DNA of 64,000 bases from Tetrahymena elliotti 4EA (lineage: Eukaryota; Ciliophora; Oligohymenophorea; Hymenostomatida; Tetrahymenidae): positions 124,001-188,000 of the forward strand of contig JH720367.1 of NCBI GenBank assembly GCA_000231825.2. The letters are read 5' to 3'. Positions 50,072 through 63,530 of the stretch are shown here, piece by piece. The notes under the pieces were generated by a model. The model did no database searches. It saw nothing but the letters and a program-made list of their open reading frames with translations, and was not told the origin of the DNA. The translations under genes were made by a program, and so were the position numbers. How positions within the stretch are numbered: position 1 is the stretch's first letter; every line of letters starts with the position of its first letter.

Positions 50072-53000
50072 TCAGAATGTGTCAACTCTTTATCCCTTTT
50101 AAGAGATATTATTTGAATACCTAATTGAAGATTAGAAAGAATTATAATTAGCAAGAGGGTTTTAATAGCCAATATCATTTTCATATGGCTCTTCTTAAGC
50201 TTTATTTACACTAGCACTTGATTGATGACTGATTCTTAAATCTTTTAATTGTTATTATTATTTAGATAAAAGTCTTTCATGTATTCCACTACTGTAATGG
50301 CTTTCTTTAATATTTTTAGTTAAATCTTCAATATCTACATCCTAAAAAACAACTTTTTCTTCTGCACTAAATCTTACATTGTACTTAATTTTTGATTCCT
50401 ATTTCTATGCTGTTTCTGGAATTATATTTAATTTAAATATTTGTAATGCAGAATCAGCACCATAAGTAACAATTATTGACAATGCCATAGCAAAGTAAGT
50501 GTTAGGTTAGCAAAATAATCGAGAATATACCTGATAAATTTCCAATTAAATTATTTTACTAGCAATTAAGATGTTTAGTAAATAAAATACAACGCTAGCA
50601 TAAATAAAAAATAAGTTCAAAAAGCAGTGAGTATAGTGTAGTTGTTAGACTTTTAAATTAGTTATTATTACACAGCAAGTAAATGCTAGCATGCCTTAGT
50701 AGAAAATATCTGTTTATCTTCCATGCTAATCAGAATTATCGCCAACACTGAAAAATCTATTATCAATAAATTTAATAAAATGATTAGAACATAATTTAAA
50801 TCCTAAATGCCATTTTTTATTTACAAGCCAAAAATTTAAAAAAAAATAGAAATCAAAAACTGTAAAATATTTAAAAATATAAAAGAAATTTATTATGATA
50901 ATATTTTACGAGATGAAAGTAACAATGAGAGCATGAAATGAGCCATAGAAAAACCAAGCCCAGAAATTTTTTTGCTTAAATATGAGGTTATTTGTGAATT
51001 TTTTATAATCTTGAGGCCTCTGTTCCAAAATATTTTTTTCAGTTTAAATAATTTTAAAGAATGGATTAGAGGGATGAATTTCATCAAAGAGAGCATAAAT
51101 TATGATTGGCAAAGAGGCATAAAATAAATTAAAAAATTAAGAGATCCATTGATCATAAACATATTAACCACTTTAACCTGAATAGAAGTTAATCCAAAAA
51201 TAAACTAATATCCATGCTTAGTTTTTGTAAAAATTGAATAGAATCAGGTAACTGTTTTTTCTGTAGGCTTCTTGCCCTACATAAAGTATTAGTCTATTTA
51301 AATGCTTAAATTCTGCTATGGAAAAATCTGAAGCTTTAGCTGCTTCTCTGCCCTAATTATTTTTTATAAAATATTTTAATATTCAAACATAATTTAAATA
51401 AATAGATTACTTCTTTTCCACGAATTCCAATACCAACATCTGCAGCTTATAACATATTAATATCATTAGCTCCATCTCCAATTGATAATACACATTAGCC
51501 TGGATTTATGTTATGCAATAAATCAACAAGTTGCTTTTTTTAATTTGGTGTAAAGTGATAAGCTATTACAGAATCAGCATGCTTCATAACATAATTAAAT
51601 GATTATTTTAGATCTTAGTTTATTGATATATGTATTCCATGAAAACTTAATCCAGAAATACCTATACTTACTTTTATTTAATTTTTTAATTGTTCTTCAT
51701 AAGTTTTTAATTCATTTATAACTAATTATTCACTGACTATACTATCTGTAATGTCTTAAATAACCTTTAATTCACAACCATTCTCAACAATATTAGATTT
51801 TATACCAATACTCAAAGCTGTTTCTCTCTTATCTCCTGTAATCATCCATATTTTTATACCTGCTTTTTTTAAATTAGAAAGAGTTTGAACAACTTCATCA
51901 GCGAATTCATCATTAACACCTGTTCCACCAATCAAAATTTAATCTTTTTCAATTTCTGCAAAAATATTGTCATTTATTTCTAATATATTTAAATTGCCTC
52001 CTGCTAAATATCTGCTTCTCCTATACAATTAAAATAATTTTTTAATTTATTTTATGATTAAAAGTAAAAAAAAATACTTTTCAAAGAAGTTTGAGATTTA
52101 ATCTTCATTTAAATTTCTGTATGAAAGACAAAGAGTTCTTAGCATATTACTTGCAAAATTATTTAAATTTTATTCAGCAATAGCCATTTTCTTTCTTTAA
52201 TCTTCTCTACAGCACTCAAAAATAGTATTCATAGCTCCTTTCTGGTAAATTTTAAATTATTTTGTTTCTAAATTCTAAACCAAAACTGACATTTTTCTGA
52301 TATCAGAACGATACTCATGCATGGCTATTAGTTTAAATTAAACCCTTTTATCATTTATAGAATCATATATAGTCATCACTTTATGCTCATCTACATTTTC
52401 TAAATATATCCCTGTTGATACACAAAAGTCCATAATGCATTCTTCATCTGGGCTAGTTCCAAGGTATAATCTTTTTTCGTCTTGATATTCTATCAATAAC
52501 TCATGACATAGATTCATGCACATAAAAGCCTCATACTCAATCTATTAAAATTTAAATAAATCTACTTATATTAAAAAGGAAAACAATTAAATACTTCATT
52601 TTATTAAGGATTTTTAAGCAGATCTATGAGTTTTTAGCTCTTTAAAATACCATTATCTCCCTCTTAATAACAATATTCATAGCAATTTTTATTTATTGAT
52701 AAAGCTTTAAATTTCATTAAATTAGCAGTTAAAGTGCCAGTTTTATCAGTAAGAATATATTTTACTTACCCTAACTAATCTATTAAATTACTACCATTTA
52801 CTTCTACCAATTCTTCACTAATATTATTTACAAAATTCTTGTCTTTACTTAGCAACTAGCCTTAAAGATACTTAACAATTTCAAGTGTAACCATTAATGA
52901 AATAGGTACAAAAGGATTAAGAAGTAGAATCCACATGGGAATTCTAATAAAAAAGCTAGTAACAAGCCTCGATTCAATATCTCCATCATTTATTACTAAG

Positions 53001-54185
53001 TATGGTAACTAATCTTTTTTCTGAGAGTACCATATTGTATAGTAAGATGCACAAAAAATACTAATTAAAACCAAGATAATAAATACATAGAGCACCATTT
53101 TGTTCATTAATTTCTCAACTGTACCAAATTTATATCTTTAAAATAAATTAGTTAATTAAAATAATTAAATTAGTTAATAATTTACTATCCCCTATTTGCA
53201 TATTTAAGAGATTTGCAATCATGACCTGAATAAATTACTACTCCAATTAGAGAATGAGTACGCTTAAGAGTACATCCTCTAAGACAAATATTTTATAAAG
53301 AAAGCAGATACTAATTTTATTAACTGTCTTCATCATTTGTATCAATCATAATTCCATTAAAGCTATGAATACGAATATTAGGATCTTCATAAATAAATTA
53401 AAATCTCCCAATATTATTTGAATCTTAAGTCCATTATAAACCTTCAAATAAGTGAGGAGCACAACTCTACCTCTATTTTAAATTGGTTTCTCCATCTAAA
53501 TTTTTAGTTTCAATATAGCAAATCCCCTTTAAGAGTTATAAAAGAATATTTATCAAAAATTTTAATAGAATTTATTATGATTACAGATTAATAAAAGCAA
53601 AAAAATATATGTAATATTTAAATTACTAATATAAGTAAGTCTATAAAAAATTACATGTTAGTTGGTAGTAGATAAAACCAAAATATCTGCAGGAAATCTC
53701 TCATTTAAATTTACTTATATAACATCTCCAATTCTTAGCTATTCCCAATTTATTTTTTCAAACTAACCTGTTTGAGTATTTAGTCTGCTTGTTTCAGATT
53801 TGTTTTCTAGTTAGTCTTATTTACGTCTCTTCCTATCTTCAATAAAATCTTTAATCATACTTATTAAGACTATTATAGTTAGTGGTGTATAAACAATAGG
53901 CCTTCCTTCAGTTGTTGTAATCTAAGGAAGAATTTAAAGTACTCCAATAATTAAAAAATATATGTTTGCTAGCTTGCTAAATTAAACAATCAAGTTTTTA
54001 GGTATAAAAGTAATGTAATTATATTTCGATGTTTAGATTCTATTATCACAAACTTCAACATCAGGAACCCCTAAAAAAATAGCTCTTTTATCTTGTTCTC
54101 TCACTTTCTACCTCTTTAAGCAAAACAAATGTGTTTCTTCTATTTGATTTTGATAAGATTTTTGAATTTCATCTACTTTATTCAT
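50072..54185 (-). CDS. P4-type ATPase (phospholipid flippase)
   Basis: Seven minus-strand exons: 54185-53655, 53526-53186, 53135-52595, 52541-52078, 52020-51411, 51352-50910, 50756-50072; 1204 residues. P4-ATPases flip phospholipids to the cytosolic leaflet. All landmarks are present: FLGVPDVEVCDNRIQTSKYN and FIPKNLIVQFSKLANIYFL at the N-terminus, the A-domain loop LDGETNLKQR, the M4 motif VPISLMVTLEI, the phosphorylation site DKTGTLTANL (Asp near 52745), the nucleotide domain KGAMNTIFE, GIKIWMITGDKRETA, the hinge SIGDGANDINML, GIRGKEGREAAKASDF and the C-terminal helices (RKNSYLILFNFYKN, SLPIIIYALFDE, GDNSDQHGRQTDI). The intron at 50757-50909 has a length divisible by three and no in-frame TGA, so its retention would not break the frame. 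The gene sits between two TMEM135-like paralogues. Confidence 0.95.
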
Positions 54186-55810
54186 GATGTTTTCTATATT
54201 ATTCAATATTATAATGATTAATATTCCTTCTTAAATTTTCAGAAATAGCTTTCGAAAGTACTACTTTTAATTAAATTCTGCAAAATGATTTATCCAATTT
54301 AATACAAGAATTAGTTTTTATGTAAATAAGGAGTTTGAGAAAATCTTTTTCATAAAGTTTTTTTTAATCACTTATTAGCTAAATTTAAAGGCAATATTGA
54401 AGCATTATTTAACAGAAAGAAAGTATTTTTTAATCAAGCAAACACTTACAAAGTAATGTGAATCATTTTCTAAACAAATCTTTCATATTGAAAAAGTTAG
54501 AAATATTTAAATAAAAATTAAATAAATACAAAAGTTTCACAAAAAAATATTGCTAAAATTTTAATAAATATTTACATTTAATTATTTATCTATTTATTTT
54601 GTTAATAAATTCATCATTTTTTTAGAAATTTGATTTTATTTGGTTATTTCTGATTCATGTGTGTGTTTTTTAAATTTTCATAAATTAAGCACTCAAAACA
54701 AAATTTTGTTCTTTTTTATCTAATATCTTTTAGTAGATCATCTAGTTTCTGAATTAACTTATTTAAAATAAATAAAGATATTTCATTAATTTTTTATTTA
54801 TTAGCATCAAATGATAAATATTTTATCTGATTAAAAATATTCTTGTTTTGGTTAAAGTTTAGATTTTGATTTCTTTGTAGTTAGGTGAAGAAAATAATTA
54901 ATCAAATTATTATTTTATAAATTATCAAATTTGGTAAAAAATTATTTTTTAAATTGATAATCAAATAGATTTAAAAGGGAGATGCTTTATTTAAAATATC
55001 TTCATTAATAAAACAATTTTATTTTAAGAAAAAAATACTAATATTTTTTTGAATGAATTAAATTAAAAGAATTAGAATTATTAATTTTATGTAATAGACA
55101 ATTAATTTAGTTCAGAAAATTAAAGCTTTTGTATAATATATTGATTTACATTTTAAAAATAGTTTTTCTTTATTAATACTTCTTTTATTTTTGAAAAAAT
55201 AAAAACTAATGCAGAAGCTTTGAAAAATGAAGTATTAAAATTATGATAAATTTAAATTTGAGTCATTACATTTTTTAAAATAAATATTTACAAAAATAAT
55301 TTTATTGAAAAGTTTAAAGTAAAAATATTTTTTTTAAATATTAAATGATAAGGAAATTATTAGAAAAAATATCCTTAAAAGAAAATTTAGAATCTGAGAA
55401 AATAAAAGCTTTTATCTTAATTAGTAATATGGATAAATTTAGAATTAAAAAAATTGATTGTCTTGGTTATTCGATATCTTTTTTTAGTTACAGAAATAAA
55501 TAAAAACTCTATTAATTATGTAGAAGTTTTGATAAATGAAATTTCTTAAATATTAATTATTTTCTAATTAGGCTTATTAAACAAAAATTTGAAGAATTTA
55601 ATCTTTAATTTTGAACAAAGATATGTATCTAAATATAGCTTAATACATAGTTATGATGAATTAATTTTTAACTAACTAAATCTGATATGAACAACACTAT
55701 AATAATATAAAACATATAAAAGATTATAAAATTCTTTTATTTTATTATAAAATACTTTTTAAGATATAAATACTTTTATTTTAATTAGAATTTTTAGAAT
55801 ATTGAGTTCT
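54186..55810. other. Gene-free A/T-rich stretch
   Basis: 1.6 kb of extremely A/T-rich DNA upstream of the flippase gene and downstream of the second TMEM135-like gene. I see no coding frame and no repeat of the flanking genes in it. Confidence 0.5.
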
Positions 55811-56626
55811 TCAAAATTTTCTATTCCAATTTATGAATTTATCTGCATCATCAGTTGAGAAACCATCAACTTCTAATTTTTTATTCATTATTCCCATATA
55901 AATCTTACGAATTCCATAATCACCACTATGCTCACATGAAAAGTTTTCATAGGCTTTGTTGAGGCCTCTTGAATTGCAGGATGGTTCAGTGAAGTAAATA
56001 CTTACTGTAAATCCAATCATCAAACAATATACAAAAACATAATCTAGCTTGAACTTAGGGATAGTCTTCTACATAATATGATATCTATAAAATGTTTCAA
56101 AAGCTCTAGTCAAGAGGAAAAGACTCCACATAGGGCGATTATTTTTTTCTTTTGCTATCAAACTAAAGAATCCTCCTAAAAAACCACTTATAAACCATAT
56201 TTTACCATTATCATCTTAAAAAATTCTTCTTAATATACACATTAATGATTTCGTTATAAGGGTGTAGAGAGCAGGGAAAGATGCAAAGCGTATATTTTTA
56301 CTGGAAATGAGAGTTACAAAAAGGATAAATGGGTTCTTCTTAACCATTTTATATTTCATAGCTAAAGCAATAATATCAACTGCTCCTATAACGCTGTAGC
56401 CTAGTAAAAAGGACTTGAGTGTTTATTTTATTATTTCTTCACTGCATCCACAATCATGCTTACAAAACTATGTTTTTTGGTTTAACTGTAATGGGAGGAT
56501 GTACTTTAAAAGCTTGCTGAGTTGATGATCAATATCAAAAATGCTCTTAGACTTCTTCTTACATTCTTAATCTTATTGTGAATCGATTTAGATTTGATTT
56601 TCAGGTATGTCTTTACTGAGACTCAT
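55811..56626 (-). CDS. TMEM135-like membrane protein, paralogue B
   Basis: Intronless, 271 residues (ATG 56624-56626, TGA 55811-55813). It has the same layout as the copy at 48457-49266: a charged leader, FCKHDCGC, LKSFLLGYSVIGAVDII, SSKNIRFASFPALYTLI, CILRRIFQDDNGKIWFISGF, WSLFLLTRAFETFYRYH, then a nearly identical block from VYCLMIGFTVSIYF to CNSRGL and the shared end NWNRKF. The leaders differ, so this is an old duplication with the membrane core kept. As for paralogue A, a mitochondrial or peroxisomal role is inferred from the family only. Confidence 0.8.
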
Positions 56627-57926
56627 TTCTTAGTCAATATTTCTACTTATTTACTTGCTTTTTTGGGTTATTTTAATTTACAAAAATTTTATTAATTTTA
56701 GAATTTAATATTTATTTATATATTTAGCAGCTAGTTTAATTTGAATAACATTGTTTTATAGATTATCTCAAAAAAGAGAAGAAAGTTTATAAATAATTTA
56801 AAATAAATATTACGAGTATTTGAAGAGTTAAAAAATTATAATTGATTGACTATCTTAATTAAAAATTGATTACTATTTCCTCACATCCCAAAAAATCTAA
56901 AAATATTAATTTTATTTCTAAAAATATTTATGATTGAGAAATCGTCAATTGCGTATTTTGTTGATTAAGTCAAGAGATTTCTGAATTGTAAATTTAATAT
57001 GATCTTTTTTTTCAAAAGAAAGATTTTCTTATTCTAAAAATTTATGTAATTGAACCAAATGGTAAACCATAACAGAGTCTAAACTACTTCTAAATTTGAT
57101 AGCAAGTACAATGTTTAAATTTAGTAATCAAAAAATAAATGAAATCAATTTTAATTATCATTTCAATAATATAAATGCAAAAACTTCATAACAAAAAAGA
57201 ATCATCAATTATATTACCAAAGTTTTATTATGATGTATATATTTATTTCATTAATTTAATCTCCCTCTACTAAATTGAGTAATCTCAAAAAATTTTAGCT
57301 AAAATTAAAAAGATAAGCATTCTTTTATATTACAAATTAATAAATATCATCATCACTTTTCATAAAAAAGTGTAACAAAATTCTCAAACCATGCCAAATC
57401 AAATCAAAAAAATGTATATTAAATTTAATAATGATTTTATTAATTTAAATTGATCATTTTAAAAATCATCTCTGTTATTAAAAGGAAATCAGAAAATAAT
57501 TTGAAATAGTTTTCAAATAACAGCAGAAAAAAAATATATTTAGTCAGAATTTATGTTAAATTACAGATGAAAGTATAAAAATAATAACTGAAAAACTGAA
57601 TAGATTTCATGGAATTTTACTTAAATAATCTAATTTGAGATTGGGATTTTTACATTCATAAAATAATAAATTTTTGATATTTTTATGAGGAATTAATTTT
57701 AAAAAAGTTGAAATGTTCAACAATTTAAATATGCAGTAATTAGGGTCAAAGAATTTATTTTTTATCAATAAAATGTCAATTTAAACACATAAACAAGAAA
57801 GGATTTACACTTGACTTCTAAATTAATAGTTAGAATTTTCAAGCTTTTCAAAATAAAACCAAAAATCTTTGAAAAACATTTTCGGTATTTTGAAATTTGG
57901 AATGATTATTTAATTTTAATTATTAC
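56627..57926. other. Gene-free A/T-rich stretch
   Basis: 1.3 kb between two minus-strand genes. No coding frame was seen. Confidence 0.5.
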
Positions 57927-60850
57927 TCAGTTCTTAAAAATTCCAAAAGAGTGAGGAAGTATTTAAGTGGCTCTTAAGACTGTGATTATATAATAGAAGA
58001 TGAAAAACATTATTATAAATAAAAACATTGACTGCTTTCCAAAAAGAGTTTGAGCAAAAGATTTAGCCTTATCCATTTTTGTTTTTGGTTACTGTTCTTG
58101 TTTTTTAAGAGTTCTTTCTAATTATTTCTTTTTCTTTGCAATGTATTCATCTAGAGCCCATTTGTAAATTTAGAAGTTATATTCTACTGAATTGAAAGTT
58201 TCTTTCATCCATTCAATCTTGAGTTTCTAAAATCTTTATTGATTCTTTTATCTTAGCATATCAACTTTGTACTCTTCAGCCAATTCTTTCATTATTGGGT
58301 GATTTTCATAATTTTAAAAGTCAAGATTTTTAAAATACTATACAACTGAGTAAGTTTCATAGTATTTCTACAATTCCTCTAATGTTTTTTCCATTTTTTT
58401 ATTATTTTGTGAAAACATTTAAGACTCTATTATTGTATAATATTTTGCTTCAATACTAACAGAGACCTCTTCTTCCATTTCTTTTTCTTTAACTTCTATT
58501 CCATTTAATTCATCCTCAGCTGGAATAACACCTCTTTCAATCATGTCTTTTTCTATTTCATTTAGTTCAACTACTCTTTCAAACATTTCTCTAAGTCTCT
58601 CTTCTTCTATTTCCTTTTAAGATTATATTTTAGATTCAAGCCTTTAGCGAATATCTTCATAGAAAGCTTCATGATTCAAAATATTCATAACTACTAAGGA
58701 TGCAGGTCCACTGTTAAAAACCTTTTCTTCCTTTTTACATTCAAGAGATTCATTAAACCACTCTCTTGCTTCCAGTAATTCTAAGTATGTGCTTGCTTTG
58801 TTGTAAAGTCTACATTGAACCATTCTAATCAATGGAATACTTCCTTTCTTATGAAGTGCTCTAGCATCTTTGAAGGCTTACATAGCTTCTTTGAAGTTAC
58901 CAAGCATCATAAAGCAAATACTTATTATAAAGCATTTAAACATATTTTTAAAAATTTTTGTTTGTTTGCTTAAAAAATAACTTACCCTATTGAAAGACAA
59001 GAGTTAACGATCATTGAGAACCTCAAATCTATATCATTTGAGTCTGTTAAATCCTCTCCATCCCGCAAAACAACATTTGAATCATCGAAATTAGTTAACT
59101 ATTGTTTTAAAAAAAGTGTTAATTGGATTTTAATAAAATAATAATAAAGCGTTTAATTAATTACATAAAGACGGTATTTTTTTCTAAATTCTTTATCTTC
59201 TTTTTCATTTTATCTTAAGAACATTTCTTCAGCAACAATTTTTTATTTCTCTTTTTCATCCATAAAAATGACTGTCTCATCTGGGTCTTTTTTTTGTTCT
59301 TTAATTTTCTCAAAATTAACCTCTTCTTCCTCTGATGAGAAGTTTCTATCACTTTCATCATCAAATCCTTCTACTGATAAACTCTTAGCATCATCAACTT
59401 GCTCTTATTAAGCATTTTAAATTCTTTCTAATTCTTTCTTATCTTCATCACTTTCATCATCATCTTCCTCTTCTTTATTACTGTTATGAGCTACTTGATT
59501 ATCATCATCACTTAACTTTCTACTATCATCGCTGTTACTTCCTTCGTTTTAAATCTTTTCCTTTCTGATTTTTGAAAGCATAAGTTATCTTTATCTTTCT
59601 TACTCAAGAATGTCTTACTATCTAGAAAGGATAAGCTCATTAATTTTATTTTGAGATGTACCATCATTATTTCTGTATTCTTTAATTTGCGATTCATCAT
59701 CTCTCTCACATTCTTCATCACTATCATCAGATTTGTTCTTATCTTGTTCAAGCTATTCACCATCATTATCTTCTTTAAATTTTTTCTTTAACTTTAATGT
59801 CTTTTTTTGAGTATTAGTAGTTTATTCTTATTCTTAATTTTATTTAGATTCTTCAACCTATTTAGTAGCTACTCTTTGTGTTATTACATTTTCTTTTTTC
59901 TCTTCAAATAAGTCTTAATTTTTTAAAGAGTTTGATTCAGGCTATTCTTGTTTTTATTCTTTTTTCTTTTATTTTTTTTCCTTTTACTTTTCATCTTCAT
60001 CAGAGTCAGCAAGTTCAAGCCATCTATAACAGCTGAGTGCTCTTTCATACAAACGTAAGGCTTCTTCATACTTTTGCTTGTTAAAAAGTCTATTTCCCCT
60101 TTCTCTATATTTATCAAAAACCAAAAATCTCTCTACAACTTCTTTCTATCTAATTTTTTTCATAATATCTTCTTCATGGAATAAAGTGTGCTTTAAATAA
60201 ATTGGATAACTATCAAAAATTTTTCTATTTTTTGATGTTTTTCCATTAATTATTTATTTAAAGTTTCTTCTCAAAGAAACCATACTATCATCATCTAAAT
60301 AGCAAGAATATCTACTCAAGTAAAAAGTACTGAATCTTTCAGTAGCATGAAATAGTCCAGGATTTTTTTTTCTATCTGATGGTAAAAAGGGGCATCCTCC
60401 TTTAGGACGCTTAGGAATACCATTTTCATCATCACTTGAGCTACTTAAAACATCTTACTTCTATTTTTCTTCAGTTTATTCTTAAGTACCTTGATTACCA
60501 CTCTCTGTTTTTTCATTCTATTTATTTTGCATTTTAAAAAATGGGCATTTGTCTTTATCTTAATCATTAAATCTATTTTTTATAACAGGATGACTCTTAG
60601 GAATCAGTGTATTTGAGGAGGCAGATGTATCTAAGTTAGAGATATCCTGTATTTCTTATAATGGTAAATTTTCCCTTTTTACATTTTCTTTTAACTATTT
60701 ATTTTTTTACAAGAAAGGGCAATCTTCTTCGTTACCTTCAATATTTTTATGAGGTAATTCTGATTTAGTAGAATTAGAATCAGACTTTTTGCCTCTCGCT
60801 CTATCAACTAAGTTTTGAATAAAATTTTCTTTATCAGACTAGAATGACAT
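57927..60850 (-). CDS. Tail-anchored TPR protein with three CPF motifs
   Basis: Three minus-strand exons: 60850-59165, 59098-58986, 58920-57927; 930 residues. The N-terminal ~180 residues hold three short CPF motifs (EDCPFLQ, DKCPFFK, GGCPFLP). A first TPR follows (DKYRERGNRLFNKQKYEEAL, residues ~245-280), then a ~240-residue acidic Lys/Glu/Asp/Ser insertion. Further TPR helices come next (GNFKEAMQAFKDARALHKKG, CRLYNKASTYLELLEAREWF), then a long coiled coil and a single C-terminal hydrophobic helix (MFLFIIMFFIFYYIITVL) with a short polar tail. Tail anchoring points to the ER or outer mitochondrial membrane. TPR proteins of this design often bind Hsp90/Hsp70 tails. CPF/CPFL is the core of heme regulatory motifs in other proteins, but heme binding here is inference. 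Confidence 0.85.
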
Positions 60851-61668
60851 ATTTGAGAAAAAATTGAGAACTCTAATAAATTTAATATGGTTTTTTAATT
60901 GATTCTACTACTTAGTTTTTAAAATCTATAAATATGTTGAAAAACCTGTTTTTTTATTTAATTACAATTTTTGAATAATGTTGTATATTATTTCAAATAG
61001 TAATATATTTAAAAATAATTCAATCAATATAAGCCAAAGCTAGTTCTCTCTTAGAGCTTTGACCAACCTTTTTAATAATTTTAATTTTCCATTTAAATTT
61101 TTAAAGCATTCATTTAAATAATATCTAATTTAAATATCAACTCACTAAATTATCATTGCAGCTCATTCTTTAAATTAATTTTAATATTTTATTAGCCTAT
61201 CTTTATTGAATTTTCTTAAAACAATTTGTAAAGTATCATTCTTTCAAACTTAAGAATAATTTATATTCCTTTTTTTAATCTTAATACTTTTGGAATATAA
61301 TTAAAAAATCATCAATATATATATTTAAAATTCATTAATTTTCTATGTAAAGAGAGACCAAAGCTGTCCAATATTAAAACTACATTACTTTTTGAACAAA
61401 AATAAAGCATTAAACTGTTAAATATTTTTATTTATCATTTAATTTTAATTTTAATATCCGAAATGTTTTTAAGCATGTTTTGATTCAATCAATAATACAG
61501 TTATGAGATATCATTTTAATTTTTTGCTAAACTTGATTTGTATTAATTTTAAGATCATCTAAAAAAGCTTTACTAATTTGTTGATATCTTACTTTAGAAA
61601 GTTTTAGAACAAAATAATTAATTTTTGCAAATTAAAAAACTACTTTTACAATTTAACAAAAGAGATAA
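60851..61668. promoter_or_regulatory. Divergent intergenic region
   Basis: 818 bases between the TPR gene (minus) and a small plus-strand gene. It contains a 12-of-15 match to the Tetrahymena chromosome-breakage sequence (61059-61073), which I reject. No other element was seen. Confidence 0.4.
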
Positions 61669-62523
61669 ATGGATAAATCAAAGTTAGGTTTGTTAGCTGG
61701 AGGAGCAGCTTTAGCTTTAGGTGGTGTATTTGCTTATTTTTTTTACAAATAAGAGGTGCCAGTATCATATAAAGTTCCTAAATAAGTTATAATCAATGTA
61801 TGCAAAGAATTAAAGAAGTAAATGTTCAACATTTCTTTGTAGATTATAGAAACTAGAGTTAGATTGCTTAAATAACTCGATTTGGGAGCATCTCTACCTC
61901 CTAATTTATCTTTCGAGGATTACATAGCAGAAGTAGCATAAGCTTACATTGAAAATATCAAGAAACTTTTATGTGCAAAATTTGAAATTAGCTTGGAAGA
62001 CTTTAATCATGCTGTATAAATTGACTTTGTGAATGATTCATAATTATAGTAAATTAGCAATGAGATAGAAGAAATTTTTGCAAACTCATGCTAAGGCATA
62101 CCCCCAAATATGGATGTTGATCCAAGTGTATTGAATAAATTTTCTAAAGAAAAAATTTACAATATCCATGTTAAATTCTTTAAGATAGTAGCTAAAAAAT
62201 ACATTAAGGCATTTTAGGAATTAAAAGAAGAAGGAGAAATTGACATGAAATTAGAAAATCCAAAATTCTTTAAAAAGAATAGAGAATTATAGATTCCTGA
62301 AACAAAAAGAGAGCTCCTTGTAAATGAAGGTTTAGATTAATGTCCTGGCTCTCCAAGAGAAACATTTGATAAAATAACCATATAATACAGAAGAGAAGAT
62401 TCCTAATTTGCATAAAAGGTACAAGAAATAGAAAAAACGTTTTAATAATTAATTGATGATTTATCTGTCTAACCATTTAAATATAATGAGCAATCACCTG
62501 ATGTTCTATTTAAAGAATATTGA
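61669..62523 (+). CDS. Small N-terminally anchored protein of unknown function
   Basis: Intronless, 284 residues. The first ~25 residues are a signal anchor rich in Gly/Ala (LGLLAGGAALALGGVFAYFF) followed by YKQE, the style of N-anchored mitochondrial outer-membrane or ER proteins. The rest is soluble and helical with no known motif. Segments such as DLGASLPPNLSFEDYIAEVA, EKIYNIHVKFFKIVAKKYIK and DQCPGSPRETFDKITIQYRR look like ordered domains. It ends LFKEY, TGA. I recognise no family. Confidence 0.78.
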
Positions 62524-63530
62524 ATAAATTAATAATTAACTTACAAAAAACCAACAAATAAACTAAAAAACTATTTTAAATTAAATATCTTTATTTTTTT
62601 TGTAATTTTTACATTTACTAATATTTTTATAGAATTGTTAAATTATTTGAGCCATAGGTATATAGATTAATTAAACTCTTTAACTCTTTGTTTAATTATT
62701 AAAATGTTATAAGAAATAAATAAAATTAAAATTTTAAGAACATTATGATATATGAATACATTCATTTATTTTAATATTGAATTAAAACCATTTTGGGACT
62801 TTTAAATTAATAATAGATCATATTTCATTTATTGGTTTGGAAATTATTTAAAGATAATAATCAAAATTTCTAAGTTCCCTCTTTATAAAATATATAAAAA
62901 ACTGTTATAAGTTATTTATTGTTACATAATGAATAATTTTATGTTATTAAATTAGTTTAGAATATATTTTTAATTCAAATCACAAACTAAAAAAACCTGT
63001 TATTCATGCTATTCAGAAATGTGAGTAACTTGATAAATTAATTTTCAATGTAAAGTTATGATTAATAAAGAAAATCCTATTTGTATAATAGATAATGGTA
63101 GAATTAGTTATTTAATTGGATATGAATAAATAATCTATTGTAAATAAGTGGTATTTTTTGAATAAATTTCTACTTAATCTCAACGAAAAAGTGTTAAGGA
63201 ATTTAAAATTAGAACTAAAAAAAATTAAGTCTAGTAAACAGCTTAGATTTTTTAACATTTTGATTTGATATTATTATTGTTGTGATTTTTCAAAATATTT
63301 AATACTTAAAGCCAATATACTAAGTAGAAAATACTAAAAAAATTAATTCATTATTTAAATAATCAATTGATAAACAAAAGGTATTATTAAATTTAATTTG
63401 AGTAGTTAAATTTAAAGTAGAGTTTATTATATTTATCTTTGCTGCATTAAACTATTTTTTGAATATGCTTGAAACTTAAACCTCAAAGCCTGTTTAAAGT
63501 TAGAGAAAGGCATCAGAGATTTTATTCTAA
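62524..63530. other. Gene-free A/T-rich stretch
   Basis: 1 kb between two plus-strand genes. I see no coding frame in it. Confidence 0.5.

Noticed and set aside
61059..61073. Near match to the Tetrahymena chromosome-breakage sequence
   Set aside because: Only 12 of 15 bases fit, the known element tolerates little change, and gene-bearing DNA continues on both sides without telomeric repeats.
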